A stretch of 64,000 nt of DNA from Progne subis subis. Its lineage: Eukaryota; Chordata; Aves; Passeriformes; Hirundinidae. The notes below the pieces were generated by a model. It did not search any database. It had not been told where the DNA came from and worked only from the letters and a program-made list of their open reading frames with translations. This document shows positions 20,356 to 31,619 of the stretch, in pieces. Positions within the stretch are counted from its first letter, which is position 1, and every line of letters begins with the position of its first letter. The stretch covers positions 103,104-167,103 of the forward strand of contig JAKJHU010000461.1 in the NCBI GenBank assembly GCA_022316685.1, given 5' to 3'. Made by a program: the position numbers and the translations under genes.

Positions 20356-23300
20356 TCACCCAACAATCAAATCTCCCTGGGGTACACATCGTGTGGTTCC
20401 ATCTTTCTGCATTACCCACCATGTGCAGCCTGGTCCCTGAGCAAAGACAATCCCATGGATGGGATCCTCTGTACTTGAAGCAGAATTGATCCAAACGGTC
20501 TTCCCTAACAAACCTCTTACCTGTACTACTGGGACTTTCTCTCCATCTACTCTATGTAGGGACTCAGATTGGGCGGGACCTGCTCGGCTGGTGGAACCTC
20601 GGGTGTTCACTAACCAGGTGGCCTTTGCTAAATTAATCTCCCAGTTCTTGAAAGTCCCCCCACCCAGTGCCTTCAAAGTGGTTTTAAGCAGGCCATTGCA
20701 CCGTTCAACTTTCCCGGCTGCTGGCGCATGATAAGGAATATGGTACACCCACTCAATGCCATGTTCTCTAGCCCAGGTGTTTATAAGGCTGTTCTTGAAA
20801 TGAGTCCCGTTGTCGGACTCAATCCTCTCAGGGGTACCATGTCTCCACAGGATTTGCTTTTCAAGGCCCAGGATGGTGTTTCCGGGCAGTAGCGTGAGGC
20901 ACAGGGTAGGTCTCCAGCCACCCCGCGGTGGCTTCCACCATGGTCAGCACATAGCGCTTGCCTTGGCGGGTTGGGGAAGGGTGATGTAGTCAATCTGCCA
21001 GGCTTCCCCGTACTTATACTTGGACCATCGCCCGCCATACCATAGGGGCTTCACCCGCTTGGCCTGTTTGATGGTAGCACACGTCTCACAGTCATGGATA
21101 ACCTGAGAAATACTGTCCATGGTTAGATCCTCCCCTCGGTCTCGTGCCACATATAGGTGGCATCTCTGCCCTGATGGCCCGAGGCATCATGGGCCCATCG
21201 ACCTAGGAACAACTCTCCCTTGTGTTGCCAATCTAAGTCTATCTTTGACACCTCTATCTTTGCTGCTTGATCTACCTGCTCGTTGTTTTGGTGCTCCTCA
21301 TTAGCCCGACTCTTGGGGACATGGGCATCTACATGACGGACTTTGACAGGTAGCTTCTCTACCTGAGTGGCAATGTCCTTCCACTCATCTGCAGCCCAGA
21401 TTGGCTTTCCCCTACACTGCCAATTGGCCTTTTTCCACCTGTCTAGCCAACCCCACAGAGCATTGGCCACCATCCACGAATCAGTGTAGAGGTAGAGCTT
21501 TGGCCACTTCTCTCTTTCAGCAATGTCCAGGGCCAGTTGAACAGCTCTGAGTTCAGCAAGTTGGCTTGACCCACCTTCTCCTTCAGTGGCTTGTGCAACC
21601 TGTCGTGTGAGGCTCCATACAGCTGCTTTCCACTTCCAGTTCATCCCTACAATGTGGCAGGAACTGTCAGTGAAAAGAGCATAGCGTGTTTCTTCTGCTG
21701 GCAGTTGCTTGTATGGTGAACCTTATTCGGCCACATGTCACTTGTTCCTGCTCCTCTTCATCTGTGAGTCCAAAGTTTTCACCTTCTGGCCAGTTTGTAA
21801 TTATTTCCAAAATCCCAGGGCAATTTGGGTTTCCAATGCAGGGCACACTGAGTGATGAGGGCAATCCATTTGCTCCACGTGGCGTCGGTGGCATGATGGG
21901 TGGAGGGAACCTTTCCTTTAAACATCCACCCCAGCACCGGTAGTCGAGGTGCCAGCAGGAGTTGTGTTTCAGTGCCTACTACTTCTGAGGCGGCTTGAAC
22001 TCCTTCATAGGCGGCCAAGATTTCCTTCTCTGTTGGAGTGTAGTTGGCTTCGGACCCTCTGTAGCTTCGGCTCCAGAATCCCAGTGGTCGGCCCCGAGTC
22101 TCCCCAGGCACCTTCTGCCAAAGGCTCCAGGACAGGCCATTGTTCCCGGCTGCTGAGTAGAGCACGTTCTTCACATCTGGTCCCGTCCTGACTGGGCCTA
22201 AGGGCTACTGCATGAGCGATCTCCTGCTTGATCTGGGCAAAGGCTTGTTGCTGTTCAGGGCCCCAGTGGAAATCGTTCTTCTTGCTGGGTGACCAGGTAG
22301 AGAGGGCTCACAATCTGGCTGTACTCAGGAATGTGCATCCTCCAGAAACCTATGGACGCCTAGGAAAGCTTGCTGTTTCCTTCTTGCTGGTTGGTGGAGA
22401 CATTGCTGTGATCTTATTGATGACCTCAGTGGGAATCTGCCGCCGTCCATCTTGCCACTTTACTTCCTAGAAACTGGATCTCTCGGGCAGGTCCCTTGAC
22501 CTTGCTCTGCTTGATGGCAAACCAGCCTTTCAGGAGAATTTGGATGATCTTCTCTCCTTTCTCAAACACTTCCATTGCCGTGTTCCCCCACACAATGATG
22601 TCATCGATATACTGTAGGTGCTCCGGAGCCTCACCCTTTTCCAGTGCAGCCTGGATCAGTCCATGGCAGATGGTGGGGCTGTGTTTCCACACCTGGGGCA
22701 GTCGGTTCCAGGTGTACTGCACGCCCCTCCAGGTGAAAGCAAACTGAGGCCTGCATTCTGCAGCCAGAGGAATGGAGAAAAATGCAGTTAGCAATGTCAA
22801 TTGTGGCGTACCATTTTGCTGCCTTGGACTCCAGCTCGTACTGGAGTTCCAGCATGTCCGGCACAGCAGCGCTCAATGGTGGAGTCACTTCGTTCAAGGC
22901 ACGGTAGTCCACAGTCAATCTCCATTCTCCGTCAGACTTGCGCACAGGCCAGATGGGGCTGTTGAAGGGTGAGTGGGTTTTGCTGACCACCCCTTGGCTC
23001 TCCAGCTCACGGATCATCTTGTGGATGGGGATCACGGCGTCTCGATTTGTCAGATACTGTCGGCAGTGCACCGTCGAGGTGGCAACTGGAACTCGTTGCT
23101 CTTCTACCTTTAGGAGTCCTACTGCAGATGGGTTCTCCGACAGTCCAGGCAAGCCTATTCAATTTCTTAATGCCCTCTGCCTCCACAGCTGCTATTCCAA
23201 AAGCCTACCTGAGTCCTTTAGAGTCTTTGTAATAACCATTCCGGAGGAAGTCTATGCCCAAAATACACGGGGCCCCTGAGCCAGTCACAATTGGATGTTT

Positions 23301-23546
23301 CTGCCACTCCTTCCCGGTCAGGCTCACCTCGGCTTCCAACAGAGTCAATTCCTGTGATCCCCCCGTCACCCCGGCAATGGAAATAGGTTCTGTCCCCACA
23401 TATTCCGATGGTATCAGTGTACACTGCGAACCAGTATCAACTAAAGCTTCGTATTTCTGTGGCTCTGATGTGCCAGGCCATCGAATCCACACCGTCCAAT
23501 AGATCCGGTTTTCCCGTGCCTCTCCCTGGCTAGAGGCAGGGCCCCT
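20356..23546 (-). pseudogene. ERV2 pro-pol, many frameshifts
   Basis: The same protein order as ERV1 pol, read on the minus strand. The protease DTG lies near 23430. RT with YIDD is near 22605, RNase H near 21640-21480, and the integrase HHCC and D,D,E region spans 21150-20700, with the stop at 20356. The frame is broken many times; open pieces are 23205-23492, 22631-23152, 22426-22800, 21779-22174, 21123-21644, 20944-21150 and 20356-20748. From RT onward it is about 95% identical to ERV1, but the protease is noticeably more diverged. The pol frame follows directly after the conserved UAG/hairpin at 23531-23549. Confidence 0.88.
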
Positions 23547-23549
23547 CTA
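23531..23549 (-). promoter_or_regulatory. ERV2 gag UAG hairpin, same as ERV1
   Basis: The minus strand carries TAGAGG, a 7-base loop and CCTCTA, with the gag stop TAG at 23549-23547 forming the first three bases. It is identical to ERV1 5211-5229. Confidence 0.5.
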
Positions 23550-24328
23550 GCACTGGTCATTATTCCCTTCCTGGGCATACATGGTAGAGGTTCCTTCACA
23601 GGGATCTGACATATCCTCACTTCTATAATACCTGGCAGCTTGGTCATGTGATGTCGAGGCTACCTTCATCTTAGTGGAACCCCCTCGGTTAGTGTTTCTC
23701 TCCTTGAGCTCACGCACCCGTGCTGCCAGGGCAGAAGTGGGTTTCCCATGCCACCTTCCCATGTCTTCCCCATGGTCACTCAGAAAGAACCACAGGTCAG
23801 CTCGTGGGGTGTACCCTCTCTCTCTAGCTGGGGGCCGTTGAGCTCTGACTCTGGGGCCTGTAACTCGCACCGGTGCCACACAGGAACTGTTCCTCCTCAT
23901 CTTCTCCCTCACCTCCCTTATCTCCTCTGTCACCTCCTCCATCTTCTCTCTGAGTTCCTTACCATGGCAGAGACCTGAGCCTGCATTGGGCCACTGATCA
24001 TGCTCTCATAATTTCTAAGCTTGTTGGCTACAGAACCCACTGTCTCTCGTTTGTTATCGGCATTAATTGTTGCAATGAAGGTGGCGTATTGAGATGGTCC
24101 TAGAGTTGCCAGATTCCACAGCATTTGCCCTGTGCACCTGACTTTGTCGGGGTCATTATCATGCTGTCCACCCCTCCCAAAGAGTACCTCCAATACTGCC
24201 ACTTCTCTCAGCTGTTGGATCCCTTCCTCAAGGGTCTTCCAGCGCATTCTATGATGGTGCTCCTGCATTCTGTCTCTGTGGACAAACCTCTCCCTTACAC
24301 TCATTAAAAGCCGCTTGTCCTGGGTGAC
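23547..24328 (-). pseudogene. ERV2 gag, C-terminal half
   Basis: Two open pieces (24328-23930 and 23942-23547) joined by a frameshift near 23935. It aligns over its length with ERV1 gag (for example WKTLEEGIQQLREVAV here against WKTIEQGIQRLREMAV) but at far lower identity than pol. A basic/Arg-rich stretch near 23860 is followed by the UAG hairpin. The N-terminal half continues at 24947 on the other side of an inserted LTR. Confidence 0.78.
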
Positions 24329-24946
24329 TGTGTATCCCCAACCGTCTGTTGGGTGCAGAGGGAGGGCAAGCGCGGTTTGTTTTTCCCCAGGAAAACTCTG
24401 CTCATCGGAGTGACCTTGAAGTGGGGGAGTTGGAACTCGGCAAGAGGAAAGAAGCTCTGTTGTTTTTTTTCCCCGGCAGTTAGTTAGTTTAGTGCTAGCG
24501 TAGTTAGACACTGTAGAATACCTGAAGCTTTTTACTTTTTTTTTCTTTTTCTTTCTTTTTTTTCCTTCCTTTTTTCTTTTTTGCCTTCTCCTCAGAACTG
24601 TTCCAACCTCTCCGGACTAAGGACCTGGGGAAGCACCGGGGGCCTCCACAGGGGACCCACCCCACCAAGACCAGCCCTGCACATCTCCTTTTCTCCCAAT
24701 GCCAGTGGAGACGGAGCGGTGGAGCACAGTGACAATCTTCAAGAGGAGACTTCCTTTAAGTTTGTTATCCCTCCGTAAGCAGCACAAAGCTCTTGTCATC
24801 GGGTATTGTGCTGGGAGTGCTTTGCCTGTTTAATAAACAGGTTTTTTCCACTTCTCTCTGAGGAAGTCTTTTCCCGAACCGGTTGGGGGAGGGGAGGGGG
24901 GGCCCCTTGGGAGGATTTCTCCCAAAATCTGCCTAAAACCACCACA
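24329..24946 (+). mobile_element. Solo LTR inserted in ERV2 gag (LTR-C)
   Basis: A plus-strand LTR-like block interrupts the minus-strand gag. It contains a T-rich tract (24530-24585), a segment resembling the ERV1 LTR (CAGAACTGTTCCAACC against GGAACTGTTTAAACC), AATAAA near 24831 and a 3' end AAACCACCACA. The start TGTGTATCC is my best guess; I could not confirm a target duplication, so the ends may be off by tens of bases. Confidence 0.65.
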
Positions 24947-26037
24947 CCGCTCCCAAAGGAAAGGGGCCCTGGCTCCCTTACAAATACCTGATTCACACCT
25001 GAGTCCTGGGTCAAGGGTCCCAAATTCCTTGCCTCACTACTATCTAGTTGCACGCCTGTACCTATAAGGTCCCAGACCCGAACTAACCAGGCTGTATAAG
25101 CCTCACGTCCCCGTCGTGCAAGATCTTTTTGCAGATTATGGAGACTTTCATATGTCAGGGACTCGGTGATGATCTCAACCTCTGAGTCCCCCGCGGGTTG
25201 TGAGGGCCCTCCTTTCTTCTCCTTGTTGCCTGGGTGCTCTGATTTCACCTTGTACTTCTTTGTTTCTACAGGGGCCACTGCTGCTGGCTGTGGCTGCTCC
25301 TGTGGTTCAGCTGGAACCTGGACGGTTGTGACGTCTGTGGGTTCCGCTGCTGCACCATCAGACTCTCCTTTGTCGGGGCAGGGGGAGGGTTTCCCAGCAG
25401 CCGGGGCTAATGAGGCTACTACAGGGGCAAGGTACTCCCTCAGCATCTCACCTATCTCCTTCACCCAATCTGGGTGGTTTATTCCTGAGGCAGGCTGTGG
25501 GATGGGCTCAGGCTGTGGGGCAGGCTCAGGCTGTGGGGCAGGGTCAGGCTGTGGGGCAGGGTCAGGCTGTGGGGCAGTATCCTTATTCCCTAGGGCAGGT
25601 ATCAGGGTGGTTACCCAGTCCAGTCTCCCTTTATCTCTAAATGCTACACAGAACAGGCATACCAGCAACACCAGCCACTGTATGATGTCATTAACATTCA
25701 AAGATTTGAACCCTTCAAAGACTGGTGGGGTAGGCCCAAAGAGCTGGGTGAAGGGTTGGGAAAAGGTTTCCCCTGGTGTCATTTCCTCACAGTATGTACC
25801 GTTGTTAAAGTAACTCCAGAAACACACAGTCAGTGTATGATAGCCCTGAATCCATGTGCCTGCCTTCCAGAGGAAATTAAAAATCCACGATTTCCTCACT
25901 TTGTTAGCCCATATAGCAAACTGGATGACAGCCACAGTAACCTTAGTTACAGGGCCCATGTTTAGAAAAGGCCCTGCAAATGGGAGGAATACGGCCACAC
26001 CCACATGCCACCCGAACCAGACAAAGGCAGACCACAT
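24947..26037 (-). pseudogene. ERV2 gag, N-terminal half (membrane-segment-rich)
   Basis: A long open frame on the minus strand, here started at the ATG at 26037-26035 (MWSAFVWFGW); the frame is open further upstream into the LTR but that is not expected to be coding. The first 190 or so residues hold three or four strongly hydrophobic segments (near 26030-25960, 25940-25890, 25880-25800 and 25690-25640). A Pro-rich repeat of the type PAPQPDPAPQPE follows (about 25580-25490). The C-terminal 100 residues (SLTYESLHNLQKDLARRG onward) align with ERV1 Gag around 4320-4480. The frame is open up to the inserted LTR-C. The layout matches ERV1 gag, but the sequence is a different subfamily. Confidence 0.72.
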
Positions 26038-26128
26038 GATGCCCAGTACACAACAATGTAGGCACTTAGGAACTGTTATTCCTTTTTCTCTCAATGCCCT
26101 CGTGCCCCACGAATTGGAGCCCAAATTC

Positions 26129-26775
26129 TGTCTTGGTTTGAAAAGACAGTTGTCTGCTAAGGAGAGGCAGGCCTCTCTAGGAAATGAGGAATTCAAATCT
26201 TTCCCTCCGTGTTATTGTAATTTGGAAGATTAAAAACATAAACTTTCCAGTCAGAGCTATGGGGAAAAGGAATAACAGTCCTTTACTAGTAAATATAACA
26301 GGACAGACAAACAACAACAGCACTTATAATAACAGTAAAACAGAACCAAGAACCCCGAGGGCAAAGGGTGGAAACTCCGGCGCTGATGGCTGGAAGCGGT
26401 GGATTGTCCTCGGCAGGCAGGGGGGTGTCCTGGCAGGTGAAGTGGGCAGTGCTGGAGAACCCGCAGCGGCTCGACCCAGGTTGACCCAGAATCCAGCAGG
26501 ACAGCGAAGAAACTCCGAATTCCTGGGCACCCCAACAGATGGTAGAATTCCCAGGACCAAACTCCTCCGTTAACTGTGGACTCCAGGCAGCCAGCAGTCG
26601 CTCGATCCGTGCTCCCCGGAAGACTGAGAGCAGTGAATCCACACCTCAGCTCTCCCGGGAGCCTCCTCCCTCCCCCAAAACCAAGTGATCAACTACTTTT
26701 GTCAGGTTAAGCACCCCTTAACTATCAGTACTTAAAAGTCTCCTAGCAACTCATGGGGGACGGAAAAATTCTACA
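26129..26775 (-). mobile_element. LTR-B at the 5' end of ERV2 (minus strand)
   Basis: On the minus strand the LTR ends in AAACCAAGACA (26129). It is followed after a few bases by a primer-site-like TTGGGCTCCAATTCGTGGGG, which recalls the tRNA-Lys site with a 2-base insertion. The body has CTTTACTAGTAAA near the poly(A) region and GTCTGTCCTG. It is unrelated to the LTR-A at the 3' end of the same provirus. The outer edge near 26775 is uncertain, and no target duplication was found. Confidence 0.62.
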
Positions 26776-28149
26776 GGAGAACTTAACCCTCAAAAGGGAT
26801 TTTCCGTGGGAGACCACCAGAGTTACCCCAGAAAGTTCACTTGGCCAAGAGGTGGGGAAATTCATAGGCTATTGTCATGAAGCAGGGAGCGTGAAGCGGG
26901 TGCAATCTTCAGGCACAGAAACTGCCATTACACTGCTCAAAGCCAGTGCACCGTGGCGTGGTGACGCAGGAAAATGCACCTGCAGACGATTGGCAAGCAC
27001 CCACCTCGAGCAGGCCAGAACTGCAGTGGGGTCCTCGGGGTCCTCGCAATGATCGTGAGGCAAATGAGGGGAACTTCAGAGCGACTCTTACAGAAGGGAC
27101 CTTAAAGCCCAGGCAGTGCCAGCCCTGCCATGGCAGGGACACCTGCCACTGTTCCGGGGTGCTCCAAGCCCCGTCCAGCCGTGTCCAAAGGCAGCAGCCA
27201 GGCAGAAATGCGCTCGCCTGGCTGGGGCTGTGAGCTCCTCTGACACCAGCATGATGACAGATGCCATAGAATTCCATAGAACTCCATGTTTCCAAGGGAA
27301 ACTGCCCCGGAGAGCCCCAGAATCCTGGAGGATTCCCTCCCCAGGGCAGGAGGGTACTGAAACGCTGAGGAGCCCCCAGTTGCCCACTTTCCTGACTTTG
27401 AAGCCCCTTCCCAAGCTCCTGTCCCTGTCCTCAGTGAATTCTCCAGCCAGGAGGGGATTGCCCTGCTCCAGAGCGGCTATCCCGACAGGAATGCAGAGGG
27501 AGCTGCCTGGATACCCCTGGGATGGGGCTGGGACCCCCAGAGACCCCAGCCCAGCATAATTGAGCCGCCCTAGATGCACCTGTAACCAGTGCCAAAGGCT
27601 GAAATTCCCCCAAAGCATCACAGAGTTGCTGGAACCCTTTTCCCACGGCTGATTTCTGCGGGTTTTCCTCCTTTTTTGTTCGCACCTGCACGGCTCTGCC
27701 AGCCCTCGCCTTGCCAAAGAAATGCAATTCTCAAAAATGATAACTGAGAGTGACCAGGACCAAGTTAAAAAATAACAGAAACAGGGCGAGATGGTTTATT
27801 TGGTGTCAATGATGTCACCTGCACGGCTCCTGCCATGGGCACCGTGCGGGTGGGTGAGAGGCTGGACATGAGGCCAAAGGTGCCCTGGGCTGAGCCCCAG
27901 CGTGGGCAGCGGCTGCGGGGGGATTCTGCCCCTGGGCCCCGCTCAGGTGAGAGCCCAGCTGCAGGATGGGAGCTGCTGGGGCGAGCCCAGAGGAACTGGA
28001 GCCCCTCTGGAGCCGGGCTGGGAGAGCTGGGAATGTTCCCCTGGAGAAGGGAAGGATGCAGGGAGAGCTCAGAGCCCCTTGCAGGGCGTGAAGGGGCTCC
28101 AGGAGAGCTGGAGAGGGACTGGGGACACCTGGAGCTGCTCCCAAAATCC
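26776..28149. other. Intergenic DNA, no gene recognised
   Basis: About 1.4 kb without a domain, exon chain or long repeat that I can support. It does not continue the exon 7 sequence broken at 19116, which would be expected if ERV2 were a simple insertion. Confidence 0.5.
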
Positions 28150-28395
28150 CGGGGTGACCCCGGGTCCGAGCCCCGCCCCTTTTAGACCCCTCCGCCTCCC
28201 GCCCAATCAGATCGCTCGGTGGTGTTCTGGTCACGCCCCCTGTCTGTTGGTTCCCACCGTGGAACGCCGCTTGCTCCGCCCCTCAGGCTGTTCCTGGACG
28301 CCCATTGGCTGTCGTCAAGGGAGGCGGGGCTTACACAGGGTTTGGAAAGCGGCGGCGGCGGCACCGGCGGAACGGAGCGGGCGGAACCGCGTTCA
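28150..28395. promoter_or_regulatory. CpG-rich promoter-like region
   Basis: A CpG-dense stretch with two CCAAT boxes (CCCAATCAG near 28201 and CCCATTGGC near 28300) and several GC boxes (CCCCGCCCC near 28172, CACGCCCCC near 28232, GGCGGGGC near 28323). No adjacent coding exon was identified, so direction and target are unknown. Confidence 0.55.
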
Positions 28396-28536
28396 GCTCC
28401 TCTCCTCTCCTCTCTCCTCTCCTCTCCTCTCCCTCTCCCTCTCCCTCTCCCTCTCCCTCTCCCTCTCCCTCTCCCTCTCCCTCTCCCTCTCCCTCTCCCT
28501 CTCCCTCTCCCTCTCCCTCTCCCTCTCCTCTCCCCA
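28396..28536. repeat. (CCCTCT)n homopyrimidine tract
   Basis: About 140 bp of uninterrupted pyrimidines on the plus strand, beginning with CTCCT units and then about 15 perfect CCCTCT hexamers. It directly follows the CpG island. It encodes Pro/Leu/Ser or Arg/Glu/Gly runs in all frames; these are not proteins. Confidence 0.97.
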
Positions 28537-28554
28537 CCGCTCCGCGCATTCCGC

Positions 28555-28860
28555 CCAGCAACGAGGGCTGCAGAGACCCCAGCACAGACTCCGCTCCACA
28601 GAGACCACCTCCAGCCCAGCACCCAGCTAAGCACGGATGGAGACCATCAGGGCACCCCCATAAGGGGAGGAGGATGGACATGATCTGCCTCCCATTATCA
28701 CCACAGAAAACCTTGATCCCAGCCAAGAGCAACAAGGAGCGCTGCGGAGACCCCAGCAGAAACTCCGCTCTGTGGAGATCACCTCCAGCCCACACTGAGG
28801 GAAGCAGGAACAGAAACAACCCAGCCCCCATCCATTGCGGACGAGGACCCAAATATCCCG
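28555..28860. repeat. Dispersed ~130-bp module (copies inverted at 39.7-40.2 kb)
   Basis: Two or three degenerate units of about 130-180 bp share the motif GCGGAGACCCCAGCAGAAAC followed by CTCCAGCCCA. Inverted relatives lie at 39690-40160, where the order of blocks is the mirror image. Origin unknown. Confidence 0.7.
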
Positions 28861-29289
28861 GGGGTCCCTGGGTTTGGGGTTTTTGGGGGTGGGATGTTTG
28901 GAGCTTGCAGGGTTCCAAAGCTGAACAGCAGATTCTCCTGTTGGAGACATCAGGAGCTCCCCAGGATGTGTTTTTGGGGGGTCCCGGTGGCAGCAGAGCC
29001 CCAGTGGGGGCCGGGGGGATGCGGGTCCCCCCGCGGTGGGGGTTGGGCTTCCCGGGCCGGGCCCTCCGAGCTCTTGGACCAGCGGGGGGACACTGGGTTT
29101 GGGGAGCCCTGGGAAAGCCTCAGCTTCCCTAAGCAGGACCCTGGAGAAGGAGAGCCCCAGAAGTGCAAAGCAGGAACCCCGAGACGGGGGAGAGCCCTGG
29201 GATTGCCGGGACCCCGGCAGGAGCTGCTGGGGCTGGAGGGGTGGGATGGCCGGGAAAGGGGTTTCGGGGTCTTGGTGCTGGAAGTGGCT

Positions 29290-29760
29290 GCTCCCAGTAT
29301 GATCCAAGTCTCTCCCAGCAGGGCCCCAGGCACTCCCACTTGCTCCCAGTGTCCCCAGCATGGTCCCAGTTCCCCCCAGCACATAGCCAGTCTCTCCCAG
29401 TTTGGTCTCAGTCACCACCTCTATGGTCTCAGACACTCCCAGTGTATCCCAGGACTGAAACAGGCACCAGCACCGAGACTGGCACCGCGTCTGGACCGAG
29501 ATTGAGACTGGGACCAGAACCGCTCCGGGATCGAGCTCGGCACCGGGACTGGAATCAGCACCAGGAGCGCTCCGGGACTGACACCGAGGTCAGAACCGGG
29601 ACCAGGATCAGACCCAGAATTGCTCCAGGATTGGCTGCAGGACTGCTGTGTTCGTTCCACAGCAGTGGAATGGAACATTTGGCCGTGCCCTTGGGTGGGG
29701 CTGGGAGGGATCCCCAGGCAGGGCAGGAACGCCTCAGTTCACATCGTTAGAGTGCAACCA
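29290..29760. repeat. Composite low-complexity module (ACTGGGA-type, then ACCGGC-type)
   Basis: 29290-29455 is a short array of complement ACTGGGA units (CTCCCAGTNTG...). 29455-29645 is an array of GACCGGCACC-type units. 29645-29760 matches the block before the minisatellites at 37.45-37.56 kb and 56.34-56.45 kb. The segment 28861-29290 before it is G-rich without a recognised feature. Confidence 0.7.
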
Positions 29761-29764
29761 TCCT

Positions 29765-30260
29765 GGTCCATATGATCCCAGTTTGCATGATCCCATTCTC
29801 TAGGGTTCTGATCCAGATGGTCCCAGCCTGTGAAATCCCAGTCCATGGGATCCCAGTGCGTACAATCCCAGTCTGTAAAATCCCAGTCCATGTAATCCCA
29901 ACCCATACAATCCCAGTCTGTGCAATCCCAGTCCAGGTGAACCCAACCCATACAATCCCAGTCTGTAAAATCCCAGTCCAGGTGAACCCAACCTGTACAA
30001 TCCCAGTCCATGTAATCCCAGCCCATACAATCCCAGTCTGTACAATCCCAGTCCATGTAATCCCAACCCATACAATCCCAGTCTGTACAATCCCAGTCCA
30101 TGTAATCCCAGCCCATACCATCCCAGTCTGTACAATCCCAGTCTATAAGGTCCCAATCTGCATCATCTCAGTCTGGATGTTCCTGATCCATTCGGTCCTG
30201 GTCTGTGCAGGCCCAGTCTGTAGGATCCCAGTCCATGTGATCCCAGTCTGTGGGAGCCCG
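29765..30260. repeat. 15-bp minisatellite, inverted relative of 1920-2547
   Basis: Complement of the TGGGATTGTACAGAC-type array (here GTCTGTACAATCCCA units). It continues into the same unique flank as the left copy (CATGGCACATACTCCAAGAC near 30275). Together with 30246-31051 it forms the inverted counterpart of 1115-2547. Confidence 0.93.
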
Positions 30261-30563
30261 GTCTGTCTGCTCCTGCATGGCACATACTCCAAGACTCTGG
30301 AATTCCAGTTCCCAGCAAGGAAAAGCTGTTCCAGCCCTTGAAGGCAAAGCTCTGAATAAGGGGGCAAAAGCAGAGTGGAGCAAGATCCTACAGTGACATT
30401 TCACTGCCAGTCTCCAGAACTTCATCCATGCTTGTTGTAGCTCCTGGATTGGGAATTAAATCAGGGCAGGGTCATTGGTGGGAGCTGCCATGGGTCGAGG
30501 GAGACACTGAGAGACAAACAGAGCAGGCAGAGAGAGGCACGAGAGAAAGGAGAACACAAACAC
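30261..30563. other. Unique flank shared with 1603-1905 (inverted)
   Basis: Near-identical inverted copy of the DNA next to the ERV-D 5' LTR. It ends in AACACAAACAC, the pre-integration sequence on the 5' side of ERV-D. Confidence 0.85.
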
Positions 30564-31051
30564 TGAGAGGAATGACAAGATTTGTCTTTACAAACAAGCC
30601 CTGGGTCTGCTGGTAGATCAAACTAGCACTGAGAGAGAAGCGAAACAATGGGAAGGATTCTACTGATAGATGAATGGAAAAGAAGATACTTGCCTTTACA
30701 AACAAACCATAAGTTTGTAAATGAAATTGAATATTGAAAGATGAAAGCAACAATGGGGAAAAACCCATAAATCCTATAAAAATTAAAAATTAGGGAGTTA
30801 TACAGTAAAGGGGAATCTTAGGCATTTCGGGAAGTCTGTACCTCTCAAGTACCTCAGCCAATGGGGAAACAGAGAGGGAAATGCGGACAGGAAATTATTA
30901 GGATAAAAAAGGAGGCTGCATCCTCCGGAAAACTGAGAGACCCCAGGGGAAATGCCCCATGGCCTCTCCCTTTATTCGAATAAAGTAAAAGGACTCCTCT
31001 GTCTCCTTTTGGACATAAACCTCTGGTGTTCGTAGATTAATTTTCCTAACA
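30564..31051 (+). mobile_element. ERV-D solo LTR with ACAC target duplication
   Basis: A 488-bp LTR, TGAGAGG to CCTAACA, flanked by ACAC on both sides (30560-30563 and 31052-31055), a 4-bp duplication typical of gammaretroviral integration. No internal sequence remains. The left flank equals that of the ERV-D 5' LTR at 1.1-1.6 kb and the right flank equals that of the ERV-D 3' LTR at 62.25 kb. Confidence 0.92.
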
Positions 31052-31619
31052 ACACAATCAGCTGAGAAGGTGGCACTCTGAAAACAGAACTGACACTGAC
31101 TGAAAAGGAATGGGACAGAAATCAATAACCCTGAATGTTTGATTGACTATCAAATACATCCCACTCACCCAGCCCCACACAATCCTAATCCCATTGCTCC
31201 AAATTTGGATCCCACATCTCCCAATCTCCTTCCAACCCCATCTCACCCTGGAAGCTGTGGAATCGAGTAAGTTTGGTATGGGATTGAGTTTTTCTGAGGT
31301 AGGAACAAGCCATTTGGGGTGGGATTGAACCCTGTCAGTTAAATGTGAGTTGTTCTCAGTGGGATTGGAGTGGTTTTGAGGTGACAGACCAATTCCTCTT
31401 GGCTTCTGGAGTGCAAAGAGAGGTAGAAGAGAAAAAAATTAGAGCCAAAAAAAGGATAAGCAGCCAGGTGTCTTCCCAACATGGACCACAGGGAATGTGG
31501 GTCACCAGGGCTCTCATGCAACCTCCAGTGGGGGATGCAGTTGGAGCAGAGCACGAAGCTCTTCCTGCACTCAGGGCACTCACTGGGCTTCCCTTACTGG
31601 TGCCTCCATTGGTGTCTGG

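Noticed and set aside
28182..28918. Arg-Gly, Arg-Glu and Leu-Ser/Pro-Ser repeat frames
   Set aside because: Produced by the (CCCTCT)n tract in all frames, no conserved domain.
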